64,000 bases of DNA from Oligoflexia bacterium (GCA_024229115.1 JAAEST010000040.1:248001-312000); one strand, 5' to 3'. Counted from the stretch's first letter, positions 17,755-28,235 are shown. A program made the numbers and translations. Notes: generated from the sequence alone by a model not told the origin.

Positions 17755-18765
17755 TTAACTACTAATTACAAAAATCTTTCCTGAATCAGTAGAAAAATAC
17801 ACTTTTTTATCAGGACCAACATGGACATTCCTGATTCTCTCCTCAAGGTCTTTATACAGCTCTACTTGTTTTGTAATTTTTCCATTTTCTAGAAAAACTT
17901 TTCGCAAGTGACGACTCCCTAGGCAAGCCAAGTAAAACCCAGACTTATCTTCTTCTTTAAAGAAAGTAAGTGCCGAAGGTGAAATACTAGGAGTCCAATA
18001 AACCAAAGGTTGCTCATACCCTTTTTTCTGCCCAGGTCCTATGGTTGTTCCCCAATAGTTTTTTCCATAAGTAATTATCGGCCAACCATAGTTCTTACCT
18101 TTTTGAAGCAGATTGATTTCGTCTCCCCCCAGAGGTCCAAATTCAGCGGTATAGATTTTTTTCTCAGCTGGGTCATAAGTAATACCTTGAGGATTTCGAT
18201 GGCCATTGGTCCACATAATGGCCTTACCATTTTGATCAATTCTCAGAACCATCCCGTTATGAACACTATCATCCTGAGACTTTTCTCTTTCTCCTCGATC
18301 ACCAATTGTCATATAAATATAATTTTCGACAAAAATAATTCTTGATCCATAATGTCTTGTATTTGATGACTTCGCATTGGCCACGAAAAGATCTTTCCAA
18401 ATTAGATTGGATGTATACTCGGCTTTTGCTAATGCCGTTGTCGACTCACCACCGGAGACTTCTTTACTGTAGGTTACATACAGATATTTCTTTCCTTTCT
18501 CATCTCTAGCTTTAATATCTAGTAATCCTCCTTGGCCTCTTGAATAAACCTTAGGAGAATTTAATTTCTTCTTTTTATTTGTCATTAAATTGAAATGATA
18601 GAGAAGCCCTTCCCTAGTTGTAAGGATAATTTCATTCTCTTTTATAAAGTCGAATCCCCAAATTACGTTCCCTGAACCTAGATCAATAAGCTTTTGAACT
18701 TTTGCCCCTGTCGTAAAATTCAATATTAAACATACAAAAATAAATAATAATCTAAAATTCTTCAT
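17755..18765 (-). CDS. PQQ-type sugar dehydrogenase (glucose/sorbosone dehydrogenase family), secreted
   Basis: 336 residues. A signal peptide (LLFIFVCLILNFTTGA) leads into a six-bladed propeller with the family landmarks GQGGLLDIKARD, VHNGMVLRIDQNG, GHRNPQGITYDP, AEFGPLGGDEIN and KNYGWP. The HRNPQG and EFGPxGGDE motifs belong to soluble quinoprotein glucose dehydrogenase and its relatives. It probably oxidises sugars or other polyols in the periplasm. PQQ synthesis genes are not visible here. It is divergent from the binding-protein gene with a 39-bp gap. Confidence 0.85.
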   Translation of the reverse strand: MKNFRLLFIFVCLILNFTTGAKVQKLIDLGSGNVIWGFDFIKENEIILTTREGLLYHFNLMTNKKKKLNSPKVYSRGQGGLLDIKARDEKGKKYLYVTYSKEVSGGESTTALAKAEYTSNLIWKDLFVANAKSSNTRHYGSRIIFVENYIYMTIGDRGEREKSQDDSVHNGMVLRIDQNGKAIMWTNGHRNPQGITYDPAEKKIYTAEFGPLGGDEINLLQKGKNYGWPIITYGKNYWGTTIGPGQKKGYEQPLVYWTPSISPSALTFFKEEDKSGFYLACLGSRHLRKVFLENGKITKQVELYKDLEERIRNVHVGPDKKVYFSTDSGKIFVISS

Positions 18766-18804
18766 ATAAACCCCATTAAAACACTTCTATGATAAACTCT
18801 GTTT

Positions 18805-19518
18805 ATGAAAAGAGTCATTCTTTTAATCCTTATATTTAACTGTTTTTCAGTTTTGTCTATGAAGTTAGCAATCGAAGACTCATGGCCTCCCTATGCCAAA
18901 AAAAATGGCGAAGGGATATCTAAAAAAATCATTTCCCAAGCTCTTAAGAATTCAGAATATAAACCAACATTTCTAGTCGCTCCCTATGCAAGAGTTTTAT
19001 ACCTAACAAAGTATGGAGAAGTTGATGGTTGTCTTAATGTTACAAGACAAGAATCAACGGAAAAAGAATTCCATTTCGGAAAAGAACCACTATTAGAAGC
19101 AAAAGCATACTTTTATTCTGCAAAAGATAAAGACTTCCAATTCAAAAGTATTAAAGATTTACCTGTTAACTTTAGGCTAGGGCTAATTATCGACTACGAG
19201 TATGGTAATGATTACGAGAAAGCAAAGATGAACTTTTTTGAACATCGGGTGAAATCCCAAAAGCAAATAATTAAAATGCTTGAGATTGGCCGCATCGATG
19301 GTGCTATCATGTTTGAAGAAGTCGCTAAGTTCACATTGAAAGAAATGAAAAAGCCTATTGGCCATCTTAAAAAAGGGTTTCATAATCATACTTCTCAAAT
19401 TTATGTGGCATTTAATAAGCATAATAAAAAATCTAAAGAATATTCTGAAGCATTAGATGCCGGACTTCTTAAACTAAAAAAATCCGGCAGATACAAAAAC
19501 TTATTTAAAGAAAATTAA
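18805..19518 (+). CDS. Periplasmic solute-binding protein, family 3-like
   Basis: 237 residues with a short signal peptide (MKRVILLILIFNCFSVLS). The body follows the SBP_bac_3 pattern: AIEDSWPPYAKK at the N-terminus, GEVDGCLNVTRQ, and a second lobe beginning FRLGLIIDYEYGN. Such proteins bind amino acids or related polar compounds. No permease or ATPase genes are beside it, so it may be an orphan or sensor-type protein. Its stop is immediately followed by the stop of the convergent icd gene. Confidence 0.8.
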   Translation: MKRVILLILIFNCFSVLSMKLAIEDSWPPYAKKNGEGISKKIISQALKNSEYKPTFLVAPYARVLYLTKYGEVDGCLNVTRQESTEKEFHFGKEPLLEAKAYFYSAKDKDFQFKSIKDLPVNFRLGLIIDYEYGNDYEKAKMNFFEHRVKSQKQIIKMLEIGRIDGAIMFEEVAKFTLKEMKKPIGHLKKGFHNHTSQIYVAFNKHNKKSKEYSEALDAGLLKLKKSGRYKNLFKEN

Positions 19519-21735
19519 TTAAATAGAATCAACGATTTTATTTAGCGTCTCACTTGGTCTCATAATTTTTGCAAGCTTACTTTCATCAGCATGATAATAA
19601 CCACCGATATCAACGCAAGAGCCTTGAACTTTATTCAGCTCTTCTACAATCGTGGCTTCACTTGCTTCAAAACTATCTGCAATAGCTCCAAACTTACTGG
19701 CCAGTTCACTATCTTCAGTTTGGTTAGCAAGAGCTCTCGCCCAGTACATAGCTACATAATAATGTGAGCCTCTATTATCTAGCTCATTCACTTTTCTTGA
19801 AGGTGACTTGTTATTATTTAGATAGAGACTATTCGCCTTATCAAGAGCATCAGCTAAAACTTTGGCCTTTTTATTTGAAGTCTTTTGAGCAAGATCTTCA
19901 AGAGAAACTGCAAGTGCTAAGAACTCTCCTAACGAATCCCATCTCAAATGATTTTCTTTTACTAATTGCTGAACATGCTTAGGAGCAGAACCGCCAGCAC
20001 CTGTTTCAAATAGCCCTCCTCCAGCGAGAAGAGGCACAATTGAAAGCATTTTCGCAGAAGTTCCTAATTCAAGAATTGGAAAAAGATCAGTTAGATAATC
20101 TCTAAGAACATTTCCAGTTACAGAAATAGTGTCCTTACCAGCTTTCATTCTTTCACAAGAGTATTGAGTAGCTTCAGCAGGACTCATAATTTTAACTTCA
20201 AGACCATTAGTATCGTGATCTTTAAGGTATTCGTTTACTTTCGTAATTAAATTAGCATCATGTGCTCTTTCGCTACTTAGCCAAAAGATTGCTGGATTAC
20301 CTGTAAGCCTCGCGCGTGTAACTCCAAGCTTTACCCAGTCCTTAACGGCAATATCTTTTGTCTGGCACATTCTCCAAATATCACCAGCCTCAACACTAAA
20401 TTCAAAGACAACGTTATTATCTGAATCAGTAACCTTTACAACTCCATCAGCAGGAATTTCAAAAGTCTTATCATGTGATCCATACTCTTCTGCTTTTTTG
20501 GCCATTAAACCAACGTTTGCAACATTCCCCATTGTAGTGACATCAAAGGCCCCATTTTCACGACAGAAGTCCATCACTACCTGATAGACACTGGCATAAC
20601 TTCTGTCAGGAATTACTGATTTAGTTTCCTGAAGTTTTCCATCTTTATTCCACATCATTCCAGAAGTTCTAATTGCTGCTGGCATTGAGGCATCAATAAT
20701 TACATCACTTGGAACGTGAAGGTTTGTAATTCCTTTATCTGAATCTACCATTGCAATATCTGGTCTTGACTCATAAACAGCTTGTATCGCTGCTTCAATT
20801 TCTGATTTTTTGTCTGCTGGAAGCTTTTCAATTTTAGCGTAAACATCTCCCAGTCCGTTATTTGCGTTAACTCCTAACTCTTCAAATTCAGCTGCATATT
20901 TTGTAAACACATCTTTATAGAAAACTTTCACACAGTGACCAAAAATAATTGGGTCTGAAACTTTCATCATTGTTGCTTTCATGTGAAGAGAAAAAAGCAT
21001 CCCACTATCTTTCGCGTCTTGAATTTCTTTTTCAAAAAATGAGCAAAGAGCTTTCTTACTCATTACCGATGCATCGATAATTTCATCTTTCAGTAAAGCA
21101 ACTGATTCTTTTAAAATAGTCTCGTTTCCAGAAGAATCTACATGACTAATTTTTACACTTGTTTCTTTAGGCATAATCGCTGACTTTTCTTGCCCAAAAA
21201 AGTCACCTTCACTCATATGAGAAACATGGCATCTATTATCTTTTGTCCACTCACCCATAGAGTGTGGATTCTTTCTTGCGAATTCTTTTACCGGACCAGC
21301 TACACGACGATCAGAGTTCCCTTCTCTTAGTACAGGGTTTACCGCACTTCCAAGAACCCTTGAGTATAGGGCCTTCACTTTCTTATCTTCTTCAGAGTTT
21401 ACTTCTTCTGGGTAATTAGGAATTGAATATCCATGATCTTGTAACTCTTTAATCGCTGCCTTTAATTGAGGAATTGAAGCCGAGATATTTGGAAGCTTTA
21501 CAATATTTGCTTCTGGCTTTTTTGCTAGTTCTCCAAGCTCACTAAGGGCATCTGCAATCTTTTGATCGTCTTTAAGATAATCTGATAAATTTGCTAAGAT
21601 TCTTCCAGCTAAAGAGATATCTCTTGTCTCAACATTCACTCCTGCTTGTGAAGTAAAGGCCTTCACGATTGGAAGAAAAGATTGAGTCGCTAAGTAAGGG
21701 GCTTCGTCAGTTTTTGTCCAGATGATTGTGCTCAT
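19519..21735 (-). CDS. icd: Isocitrate dehydrogenase, monomeric NADP type
   Basis: 738 residues, matching the 80-kDa monomeric IDH family. The N-terminus [19 protein letters not shown] and the central [23 protein letters not shown] are highly typical. It converts isocitrate to 2-oxoglutarate with NADP in the TCA cycle. I start at the second ATG (21735) because an AGGA site lies six bases before it; the upstream ATG at 21741 abuts that site. The gene is complete and convergent with the binding-protein gene. Confidence 0.95.
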   Translation of the reverse strand: MSTIIWTKTDEAPYLATQSFLPIVKAFTSQAGVNVETRDISLAGRILANLSDYLKDDQKIADALSELGELAKKPEANIVKLPNISASIPQLKAAIKELQDHGYSIPNYPEEVNSEEDKKVKALYSRVLGSAVNPVLREGNSDRRVAGPVKEFARKNPHSMGEWTKDNRCHVSHMSEGDFFGQEKSAIMPKETSVKISHVDSSGNETILKESVALLKDEIIDASVMSKKALCSFFEKEIQDAKDSGMLFSLHMKATMMKVSDPIIFGHCVKVFYKDVFTKYAAEFEELGVNANNGLGDVYAKIEKLPADKKSEIEAAIQAVYESRPDIAMVDSDKGITNLHVPSDVIIDASMPAAIRTSGMMWNKDGKLQETKSVIPDRSYASVYQVVMDFCRENGAFDVTTMGNVANVGLMAKKAEEYGSHDKTFEIPADGVVKVTDSDNNVVFEFSVEAGDIWRMCQTKDIAVKDWVKLGVTRARLTGNPAIFWLSSERAHDANLITKVNEYLKDHDTNGLEVKIMSPAEATQYSCERMKAGKDTISVTGNVLRDYLTDLFPILELGTSAKMLSIVPLLAGGGLFETGAGGSAPKHVQQLVKENHLRWDSLGEFLALAVSLEDLAQKTSNKKAKVLADALDKANSLYLNNNKSPSRKVNELDNRGSHYYVAMYWARALANQTEDSELASKFGAIADSFEASEATIVEELNKVQGSCVDIGGYYHADESKLAKIMRPSETLNKIVDSI

Positions 21736-21866
21736 AGTCATTCCTGTAGATTATAGTGTTAACCGATAATTTATGACACAACTTGGCTATTAATGAAAGA
21801 CTCGGAACGCTAATTTTTCTTGCCTATAAATTTTTTTGATTTTGGATAAAATAGACACACAATTTT

Positions 21867-23624
21867 ATGACGAAAAATAATATTAAACACTATAACTTAC
21901 TGCTCAAGAAGAGAAATATGATTGTTGTTCTCACAATCTTTTTTCTCTCTGTTTTCGTTTACATCGCCCAGTTTATTGTTGCATCAAAGAAAGAAAATCA
22001 CGCTCGTTTAATTAACATGTCTGGTCGACAAAGAATGCTCTCTCAGAGAATCTCTTTAGATCTCAGTCAGAACTTTTTTTCATTAGATAAAAAGAAATCA
22101 ACTTACAAAAGTGATTTAACATTATTCTTAGAAAGCCATCAATACTTAAGCTCTCAATCATCAGAAGATATTAAGTCTTACTATAGAGATAATGTTTCCC
22201 CTATTGTCGAAAAGTTTTCTGACTCTATTAAAAATATTGAAAGCCAAGGTGATATAAATTTTGTCGTAGATTTTGCAAAATTTGAATTATTGAAAACACT
22301 CGATCTAGCCGTTAAAGAATTCGAAAAGGAAGCTCAAAAGTTTGATTCACTCGCAACCAATATCAATAATCTTTTTCTCTTTTCAATTATTCTCACTTTA
22401 TCCTTTCTTTCCTTTAAAATTTTAAGACCTCAACGCCTTAAACTCGTAGAGACTCTAGAAGAAATGGATGAAAGACGATCGGAAGCTGAAAATGCACTTA
22501 AGGCGAAAGCAAATTTTCTCGCTAATATTTCTCATGAAATTCGTACCCCTCTTAATGGAATTATAGGTATTACTGATATTTTAATAGAAGAATTCAATAC
22601 TAAAAATGATAAAGAAACCGCTTCCCAGCTCTCTCTTGTTCATCAATCAGGAAACACTCTCAACGATTTAATTAATGATATTCTGGATCACTCTCAGATG
22701 GAACATGGCTCACTTAAAGTCAATGCAGAGGCTTATGATCCAAAAGAGATGGTTGAACTTCTTACTAATATGCTCTCTCCTCTAGCAAAGCAAAAAGGGA
22801 TTGAGCTAAAGGTTAGAAACTTAGATAGATTCCCAAAGGAAGTTAAAACAGATCAACTAAGAACGAAGCAAATTCTCATGAACGTGGTGAATAATGCCAT
22901 CAAATTTACAAAAGAAGGTCAGGTCGTTATTGAATGCGACTATGTACAAGAAGAGAGGCCTTTACTTGTTTTCAAAGTAAGTGATACAGGTGTTGGTATT
23001 GCTGAACATGACCTTGAAAATCTTTTTGAAAGCTTTAATCAAATTGAAAATCCTTATTCAAAAACCCAAGAGGGAGCAGGTCTTGGGTTATCTATCGCTA
23101 AAAATCTCATCGATCTTCTGGGTGGAGATATAGAAGTTCAATCAGTTCTTGATGAAGGTACAACTTTTACTATTCAAATTCCGGCTTTTCTTCCAATGAT
23201 AAAGACCAAAGTCATTAAATCAGATGATAAGAAGGCCCTTGAAAAAGATGAAGGTGAAGAATTCAAAATTAAGAATAAAGTCTTAATTGTTGAGGATAAT
23301 AAAATTAATCAAAAAGTCATTGTTAAAGTCTTAAAACACTTTAACCTTGAAAGCGACATCGCCAATAATGGAAAAGAGGCGGTAGAAATGGTTCGAGATG
23401 GTATTTATGACTTAATTTTGATGGATCTTTCTATGCCAAAGATGAATGGCTTTGAAGCCACAATTGAGATTCGTAAATTCAATCTTGAGGTCCCTATTTT
23501 TACTCTAAGTGCGAATGCTTTTGAAGAAGATAAGACAAAGGCCCAAAAAGCAGGAATGAACGAATTTCTGGCCAAACCGATCAGAAAAGATGAGCTTGCC
23601 AAGCTTTTACGTAAGTATTTTTAG
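21867..23624 (+). CDS. Hybrid sensor histidine kinase/response regulator with PilJ-like sensor domain
   Basis: 585 residues. Two membrane segments (about residues 18-35 and 170-185) flank a periplasmic PilJ/type IV pili MCP N-domain (LINMSGRQRMLSQRIS). The kinase core has H-box SHEIRTPLNG (H223), N box NVVNNAIKF, and G boxes DTGVGI and GAGLGLS. A C-terminal receiver has VLIVEDNKIN and the phosphoacceptor D520 in LILMDLSMPKMNG. It is a self-contained phosphorelay; the output partner is not in the window. The gene is complete and stands alone. Confidence 0.92.
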   Translation: MTKNNIKHYNLLLKKRNMIVVLTIFFLSVFVYIAQFIVASKKENHARLINMSGRQRMLSQRISLDLSQNFFSLDKKKSTYKSDLTLFLESHQYLSSQSSEDIKSYYRDNVSPIVEKFSDSIKNIESQGDINFVVDFAKFELLKTLDLAVKEFEKEAQKFDSLATNINNLFLFSIILTLSFLSFKILRPQRLKLVETLEEMDERRSEAENALKAKANFLANISHEIRTPLNGIIGITDILIEEFNTKNDKETASQLSLVHQSGNTLNDLINDILDHSQMEHGSLKVNAEAYDPKEMVELLTNMLSPLAKQKGIELKVRNLDRFPKEVKTDQLRTKQILMNVVNNAIKFTKEGQVVIECDYVQEERPLLVFKVSDTGVGIAEHDLENLFESFNQIENPYSKTQEGAGLGLSIAKNLIDLLGGDIEVQSVLDEGTTFTIQIPAFLPMIKTKVIKSDDKKALEKDEGEEFKIKNKVLIVEDNKINQKVIVKVLKHFNLESDIANNGKEAVEMVRDGIYDLILMDLSMPKMNGFEATIEIRKFNLEVPIFTLSANAFEEDKTKAQKAGMNEFLAKPIRKDELAKLLRKYF

Positions 23625-23711
23625 TAACTTAATCCCTTAAACAAATCCAAAGACCTATCTGTAAAAATTCAATCCATGATATAATAATCCTAATAAAATT
23701 AGGGATTTAAC

Positions 23712-25235
23712 TTGAGAATATTATTTGTTGCCTCTGAAGTTATCGCCAGTGAACCTATGGGGATCTTGCAGTTATCGGCCATCTGTAAAAAAGAAGGCCA
23801 CGATACACAACTGGTTACTTTAGATAGAAATGAAATTGAAAAAGTTTTTTTAGACTACAAACCACATGTCGTCGCTTACTCATGTATGACTGCGGATATC
23901 TCAAGTTTTAAAAAAGCTGATTTAAAAATCCTCAACCTTATATCTCAAATGCCCCATAATGTTTTAAGAATTATGGGTGGACCTCACCCAACTTATTTTA
24001 AAGAAGTCCTTGAAGAAATGGACCTCGATGCAATATGTGTTGGAGAAGGTGATTACGCTATTATTAAAGTTTTAGATGCATTTAAGAACTCTGAAAAATT
24101 AATAAACATTCCTAATATATTAAGTCGAGATCAAAGTGAGCTGATCAAAGAACTTCCGAGTAAACTTGATGAGCTTCCTTACTCAGACCGAGATATTCTC
24201 TACGATTATGTACCTCATTATCAATATATGGGACTCCGTTCTTTTGTGACAGCAAGAGGTTGTGCTTTCAATTGCACCTACTGTTACGTTCACGCCTACA
24301 ATGAAATGTTTAAAGGCTATGGTGATGTCGTCCGACGCCGTTCTCCCGATGATGTCATCAATGAGATAAAAGAAGTCATTCAGAAATATCCAGAGACAAG
24401 ATTGGTTCGTTTTGCTGACGATACTTTTATTTATCAAGTAAATGATTGGTTTTTAGAGTTTGCTCAGAAGTATAAGGATGAGATTGGTCTTCCATTCTAT
24501 TGTCTTATGCGATCCAATACATTTACCGATGAAATAGCGAAAATTCTCTCTGAAATGGGTTGTATCTCTGTTGGCATGAGTATCGAATCAGGTAATCCAA
24601 CAATGCGCTCTCGAATTCTTAAAAGATATATCCCTGATAAAACAATTACAGAATCATTTGAAATCGCCAGAAAGTATGGAATTAATACTTATGCGAATAC
24701 AATGCTGGCCTTACCGGGAGGATCATTAGCAGATGATCTCCATTCATTTCGATTTGCCAGAGATCTCAAAGTTGATGCCCCAACTTATTCCATATTCTGC
24801 CCTTATCCTGGACTTCAACTGACAAACTATGCTCTCGAAAATGGATACTTAGAAGAAGGCTTTAATTATGAAAATAAATATGGCTCACCTAGTATCCTTA
24901 ATTGTTATAGTGATAAAGAAAAAGCGATTCAGGTAAGACTCCAACACTTAGGTCCCCTATTTACAACATTACCAAAATGGCTTTCTCCTCTTCTTTATTT
25001 TCTTATCAAGCTACCATTAACAGCTCTTTATCATAAGATTGGAGCTCTTTTTGAAGTATATATTCTTTCAACAAAAGTATTCAAAAATATTTATCCAAAG
25101 AACCCAATCGTCTTTTTTAAGATAGCTTTTGATTCTATAAAATATGCTCATAAGGCCAATGATGATTCAAACTCTAGGGTTGCCCCAATTCTTAACTTAG
25201 AAGGTGGACCAAGTCGTGACATTAAAAAGGGATAA
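23712..25235 (+). CDS. B12-binding radical SAM enzyme (second cluster)
   Basis: 507 residues, starting at TTG behind an AGGGA site. The B12-type N-domain (NVLRIMGGPHPTYFKEVLEE, CVGEGDYAI) is followed by C184-x3-C188-x2-C191 (GCAFNCTYC) of the radical SAM core. A GMSIESGNPTMRSRILKR motif, common in Elp3/MiaB-fold radical SAM proteins, is also present. The C-terminal 100 residues contain a hydrophobic stretch (LSPLLYFLIKLPLTALY), so it may touch the membrane. It heads a run of four probable biosynthetic genes and overlaps the aminotransferase gene. Substrate unknown. Confidence 0.9.
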   Translation: MRILFVASEVIASEPMGILQLSAICKKEGHDTQLVTLDRNEIEKVFLDYKPHVVAYSCMTADISSFKKADLKILNLISQMPHNVLRIMGGPHPTYFKEVLEEMDLDAICVGEGDYAIIKVLDAFKNSEKLINIPNILSRDQSELIKELPSKLDELPYSDRDILYDYVPHYQYMGLRSFVTARGCAFNCTYCYVHAYNEMFKGYGDVVRRRSPDDVINEIKEVIQKYPETRLVRFADDTFIYQVNDWFLEFAQKYKDEIGLPFYCLMRSNTFTDEIAKILSEMGCISVGMSIESGNPTMRSRILKRYIPDKTITESFEIARKYGINTYANTMLALPGGSLADDLHSFRFARDLKVDAPTYSIFCPYPGLQLTNYALENGYLEEGFNYENKYGSPSILNCYSDKEKAIQVRLQHLGPLFTTLPKWLSPLLYFLIKLPLTALYHKIGALFEVYILSTKVFKNIYPKNPIVFFKIAFDSIKYAHKANDDSNSRVAPILNLEGGPSRDIKKG

Positions 25236-26613
25236 TAAATTTATTTCTCTCGAAGAGGTATCTGGTCTTCAAAAGAAAGACGTTGATTATCTGTATCGTA
25301 GTCATGTGAATAGTTCACTTTATTCAGTTTTTAAAATTCTAGGATTTTCCTCTATGGATATAGAAAAAGCCCAAGGGACAACTATTTATCTTAAGAATGG
25401 TCAGGAAGTTTTAGACTTCACTAGTGCCTGTGGAACTTTAAACCTAGGGCACAATCATCCCGATATTATACAAGCTGAAAAGTATTGTCATGAAATGAAG
25501 TTTATCGACTGTCTCAAGTTTGGTGTAAATAAATTACAAGCTGTACTAGCACACAATATTGCGTCTTTATTGCCAGAGCCACTTGATACTTCATTTTTCA
25601 CGGTATCAGGAGCTGAGGCCAATGAAGCTGCTATTAAATTAGCTACACGAGTCCAAGGTGAATCAAAGAAGTACTTTATTAGAACAAACGGATCTTTCCA
25701 TGGAAAAACCCATGGGGCATTGGCTTTTACCGAATCAGAAAATTTTGCGAAGGGCTTTCATCTAGGTTTTCCAAAAGAACAGATTATTAGTATTGATTTC
25801 AATTCTATAAATCAGCTTAAAGAAGTTATAAAAAAACATCCTCACCAAATTGCCGGTATTATTGTTGAGCCCATACAGGGGCAAGATATTGTTGTTCCAG
25901 AAAAAGGTTATTTAAGAGAACTAGTCTCTTTGTGTCGGCAAGAAAATATCATTACTATCTTTGATGAGTTTAAAATTGGTTTAGGTAGAACCGGTGATCT
26001 CTTTTACTTTTTTCAAGAAGACACTGTTCCAGATATTTTAACGTTATCCAAATCTTTAGGTGGGAGTAAAAGGGCCATTGGAGCAATGGTTACCAGTAAG
26101 AAGCTTTGGAACAAGGCCTATGGTAAGAAAAAGGATTCAACACTTCATAGCAGTACATTTACTGGTCTAGGCGAAAGCTGTGCCGTTGGAATAAAGACCC
26201 TTGAGATAATTTCTCATCCAGAGTTTCTTTCTTCAGTAAAAGAAAAATCTTCCTACTTCTTTGAAAAGCTCAATCAATTGAAAGAAAAATATCCTCAAAA
26301 AATAAAAGGTATCCGCGGAGCGGGTCTTATTATTGGTATTGAATTTAACTTTCCTGCAACAAACTCTGAGATAAATATTCCTTTCGTAAAAAATGCTCAT
26401 ATTGCAATGTCTGGAAGTATTGTTAGAGAGCTTCTCTTAAATCACAATATCCTCACTTATTTTAATGGCTCTTCCCCAGAAATACTTAATGTGATGCCTC
26501 CCCTCACTGTGAGTTTAGAGGAAATTGATCAATTCATTGAGAGCATGGATAAAGTTCTTTCTACAAGTTTTACTAAACTTATTAGTAAATTTTGTAAGGG
26601 AGCTGTTCTATGA
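25204..26613 (+). CDS. Class III PLP-dependent aminotransferase
   Basis: 469 residues (GTG start; a second GTG at 25216, placed 8 bases after GGTGG, is an alternative). Fold-type I class III landmarks are present: VSGAEANEAAIKLA, EPIQGQDIVVPEKGYL, DEFKIGLGRTG, and SKSLGGS with the PLP-binding K283. The usual DEVQTGFGRTG is changed to DEFKIGLGRTG, hinting at an unusual substrate. It overlaps the radical SAM gene by 32 bp and the 2OG-oxygenase gene by 4 bp. Glutamate-1-semialdehyde mutase-like and omega-transaminase activities are both possible. Confidence 0.88.
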   Translation: MDQVVTLKRDNKFISLEEVSGLQKKDVDYLYRSHVNSSLYSVFKILGFSSMDIEKAQGTTIYLKNGQEVLDFTSACGTLNLGHNHPDIIQAEKYCHEMKFIDCLKFGVNKLQAVLAHNIASLLPEPLDTSFFTVSGAEANEAAIKLATRVQGESKKYFIRTNGSFHGKTHGALAFTESENFAKGFHLGFPKEQIISIDFNSINQLKEVIKKHPHQIAGIIVEPIQGQDIVVPEKGYLRELVSLCRQENIITIFDEFKIGLGRTGDLFYFFQEDTVPDILTLSKSLGGSKRAIGAMVTSKKLWNKAYGKKKDSTLHSSTFTGLGESCAVGIKTLEIISHPEFLSSVKEKSSYFFEKLNQLKEKYPQKIKGIRGAGLIIGIEFNFPATNSEINIPFVKNAHIAMSGSIVRELLLNHNILTYFNGSSPEILNVMPPLTVSLEEIDQFIESMDKVLSTSFTKLISKFCKGAVL

Positions 26614-27419
26614 TTAATAAGTCTTCTTTTGCAAAACTTTCACAGAAAGATTTTGCTAATGCAAAAGGATTTCCCCATTTAGAAATCAAAGAGGCCATTT
26701 CAGTTGAGATGGCAAAATCACTTAGCGAAGACTTCAATAATCTCAACCCTGAAGCACTACAACTCTACTCTCATTTTAATGCCAAGGTCACAAGCTCAAT
26801 TGGAAGAAAATATCTCTCGAATAATATGTTAGAGACGATTGATTACTTTCAATCGCCAGACTTTTTAAAGATGCTTGAGACAATTACCGGTCTCAATGGA
26901 CTACGGGCAGATAAGGGATTGGCCCAAGGTGGAATTCTAAATTATCCAGCAGGAAATTTTGTAAACCTACACACTGACAATCTCACTCATCCATTTGATC
27001 ATAGTTTGAAAACTGCTCTTACAGTCCTTCTTTATCTTAATGAAGAATGGGAAGAAAGTTATAATGGTGCTTTAGAGATTTGGGATAATCATGCCAATCG
27101 TAGAATTAAATCTTTCCATCCTTCTTTTAACAAAATGGTTATTTTAAAAGCTGGGGAAGATACCATTCATGGCCTTCCTGAAATAATAAATTGCCCCAAG
27201 GGAATGGGAAGAAAAGCGATTGTACTCTGGTATTACCAAAAAAGTGATGAGACTATTTTTTCACCAACTAAATACTATGCTCGGCCTCAAGATCCAATTT
27301 CGAAGAAACTTTCAGTCTTCATCGGAAATCAACTACTTAAAGTTTATTATTTCCAGCGTAGGTTCCTAGGTGATTGGGATTACAAAATAACTAAGGTTAT
27401 GAAGCTTTTATCTAGATAA
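26610..27419 (+). CDS. 2-oxoglutarate/Fe(II)-dependent dioxygenase (prolyl-4-hydroxylase-like)
   Basis: 269 residues. The iron ligands are visible as H-x-D in NLHTDN, and a distal His in DTIHGLPE, with the 2OG-binding Arg in GRKAIVLWYY. The double-stranded beta-helix core matches the 2OG-FeII_Oxy_3/P4H-like family. It probably hydroxylates a small molecule or peptide made by the preceding enzymes. The gene starts in an ATGA overlap with the aminotransferase. Confidence 0.85.
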   Translation: MINKSSFAKLSQKDFANAKGFPHLEIKEAISVEMAKSLSEDFNNLNPEALQLYSHFNAKVTSSIGRKYLSNNMLETIDYFQSPDFLKMLETITGLNGLRADKGLAQGGILNYPAGNFVNLHTDNLTHPFDHSLKTALTVLLYLNEEWEESYNGALEIWDNHANRRIKSFHPSFNKMVILKAGEDTIHGLPEIINCPKGMGRKAIVLWYYQKSDETIFSPTKYYARPQDPISKKLSVFIGNQLLKVYYFQRRFLGDWDYKITKVMKLLSR

Positions 27420-27460
27420 TCCATTTGACCCTGCCCATTATCCTTTGATATTCACAATTC

Positions 27461-28171
27461 ATGGAAAAATTAAATCAACTGCACAAAGATCTTGAAGTTC
27501 ACCCAATGTATTCTAAGTTAACAAACTTAGATAACTTAAGAACTTTCATGGAAACTCATGTCTTTGCTGTCTTTGATTTCATGAGCTTGCTTAAATCACT
27601 TCAAAATAAAGTGACTTGCACAGAAGTTCCTTGGAGACCTTCTCAATACTCTTCTGAAACAGTTCGAATGATTAATGAAATTGTCATCGCTGAAGAGTCT
27701 GACGTTGACCAAGATGGAAAAGCCGTCAGTCACTTTGAGCTTTATTTAAAGGCCATGGATGAAGTAGGAGCTAACACTACTGAAATCAGAGACTTTTTAA
27801 GCACTTTAGATTTATCAGTACTCCCTTCTCATATTCATAAATTTGTTTCATATCATCTGCAACTTTCTCAAACTGGGAAAACTAGTGAAGTCATGGCGAG
27901 CTTTTTCTATGGAAGAGAAAAGCTACTTCCAGATCTCTTTGAACAAATTTTAAAAGTGATTGATGAAAATAATCTCAATGCTCCAACCCTCAAATACTAC
28001 TTCGAAAGACATATTGAATTAGATGGTGACTCTCATGGACCACTTGCACAAAAATGTCTTGAAGAGATTTGTGCTGATGATCAAAATGAATGGCACCTTG
28101 CATTTTTAGCCGGTAGTAAAAGTCTCAACTTAAGAAGTCAGTTATGGGACGGTGCTCTTGAGCAAATGTAG
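27461..28171 (+). CDS. DUF3050 protein (haem-oxygenase-like fold)
   Basis: 236 residues. The DUF3050 pattern is clear: FMETHVFAVFDFMSLLKSLQ, VPWRPS, IVIAEESDVDQDG, FYGREKLLPDLF and FERHIELDGDSHGPLA. The Glu/His/Asp set (EES, HFELY, ERHIELDGDSHG) is what the diiron haem-oxygenase-like (HDO) superfamily uses, so a metal-dependent oxygenase is likely. A TTGACC box 40 bp before the start gives a possible separate promoter. Clustered after a 2OG-oxygenase and an aminotransferase, it is probably a tailoring step. Confidence 0.82.
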   Translation: MEKLNQLHKDLEVHPMYSKLTNLDNLRTFMETHVFAVFDFMSLLKSLQNKVTCTEVPWRPSQYSSETVRMINEIVIAEESDVDQDGKAVSHFELYLKAMDEVGANTTEIRDFLSTLDLSVLPSHIHKFVSYHLQLSQTGKTSEVMASFFYGREKLLPDLFEQILKVIDENNLNAPTLKYYFERHIELDGDSHGPLAQKCLEEICADDQNEWHLAFLAGSKSLNLRSQLWDGALEQM

Positions 28172-28203
28172 TTAATTATTTACCATCAAAACACTCCTTT
28201 CTA

Positions 28204-28232
28204 TTGGCACTTCCCCTCTCAAATTATAGAAT
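28204..28232 (+). promoter_or_regulatory. Sigma-70-type promoter of pckA
   Basis: TTGGCA (28204-28209) and TAGAAT (28227-28232) with a 17-bp spacer. This is a close match to the consensus and fits pckA at 28283. A palindrome lies directly downstream. Confidence 0.7.
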
Positions 28233-28235
28233 CGT

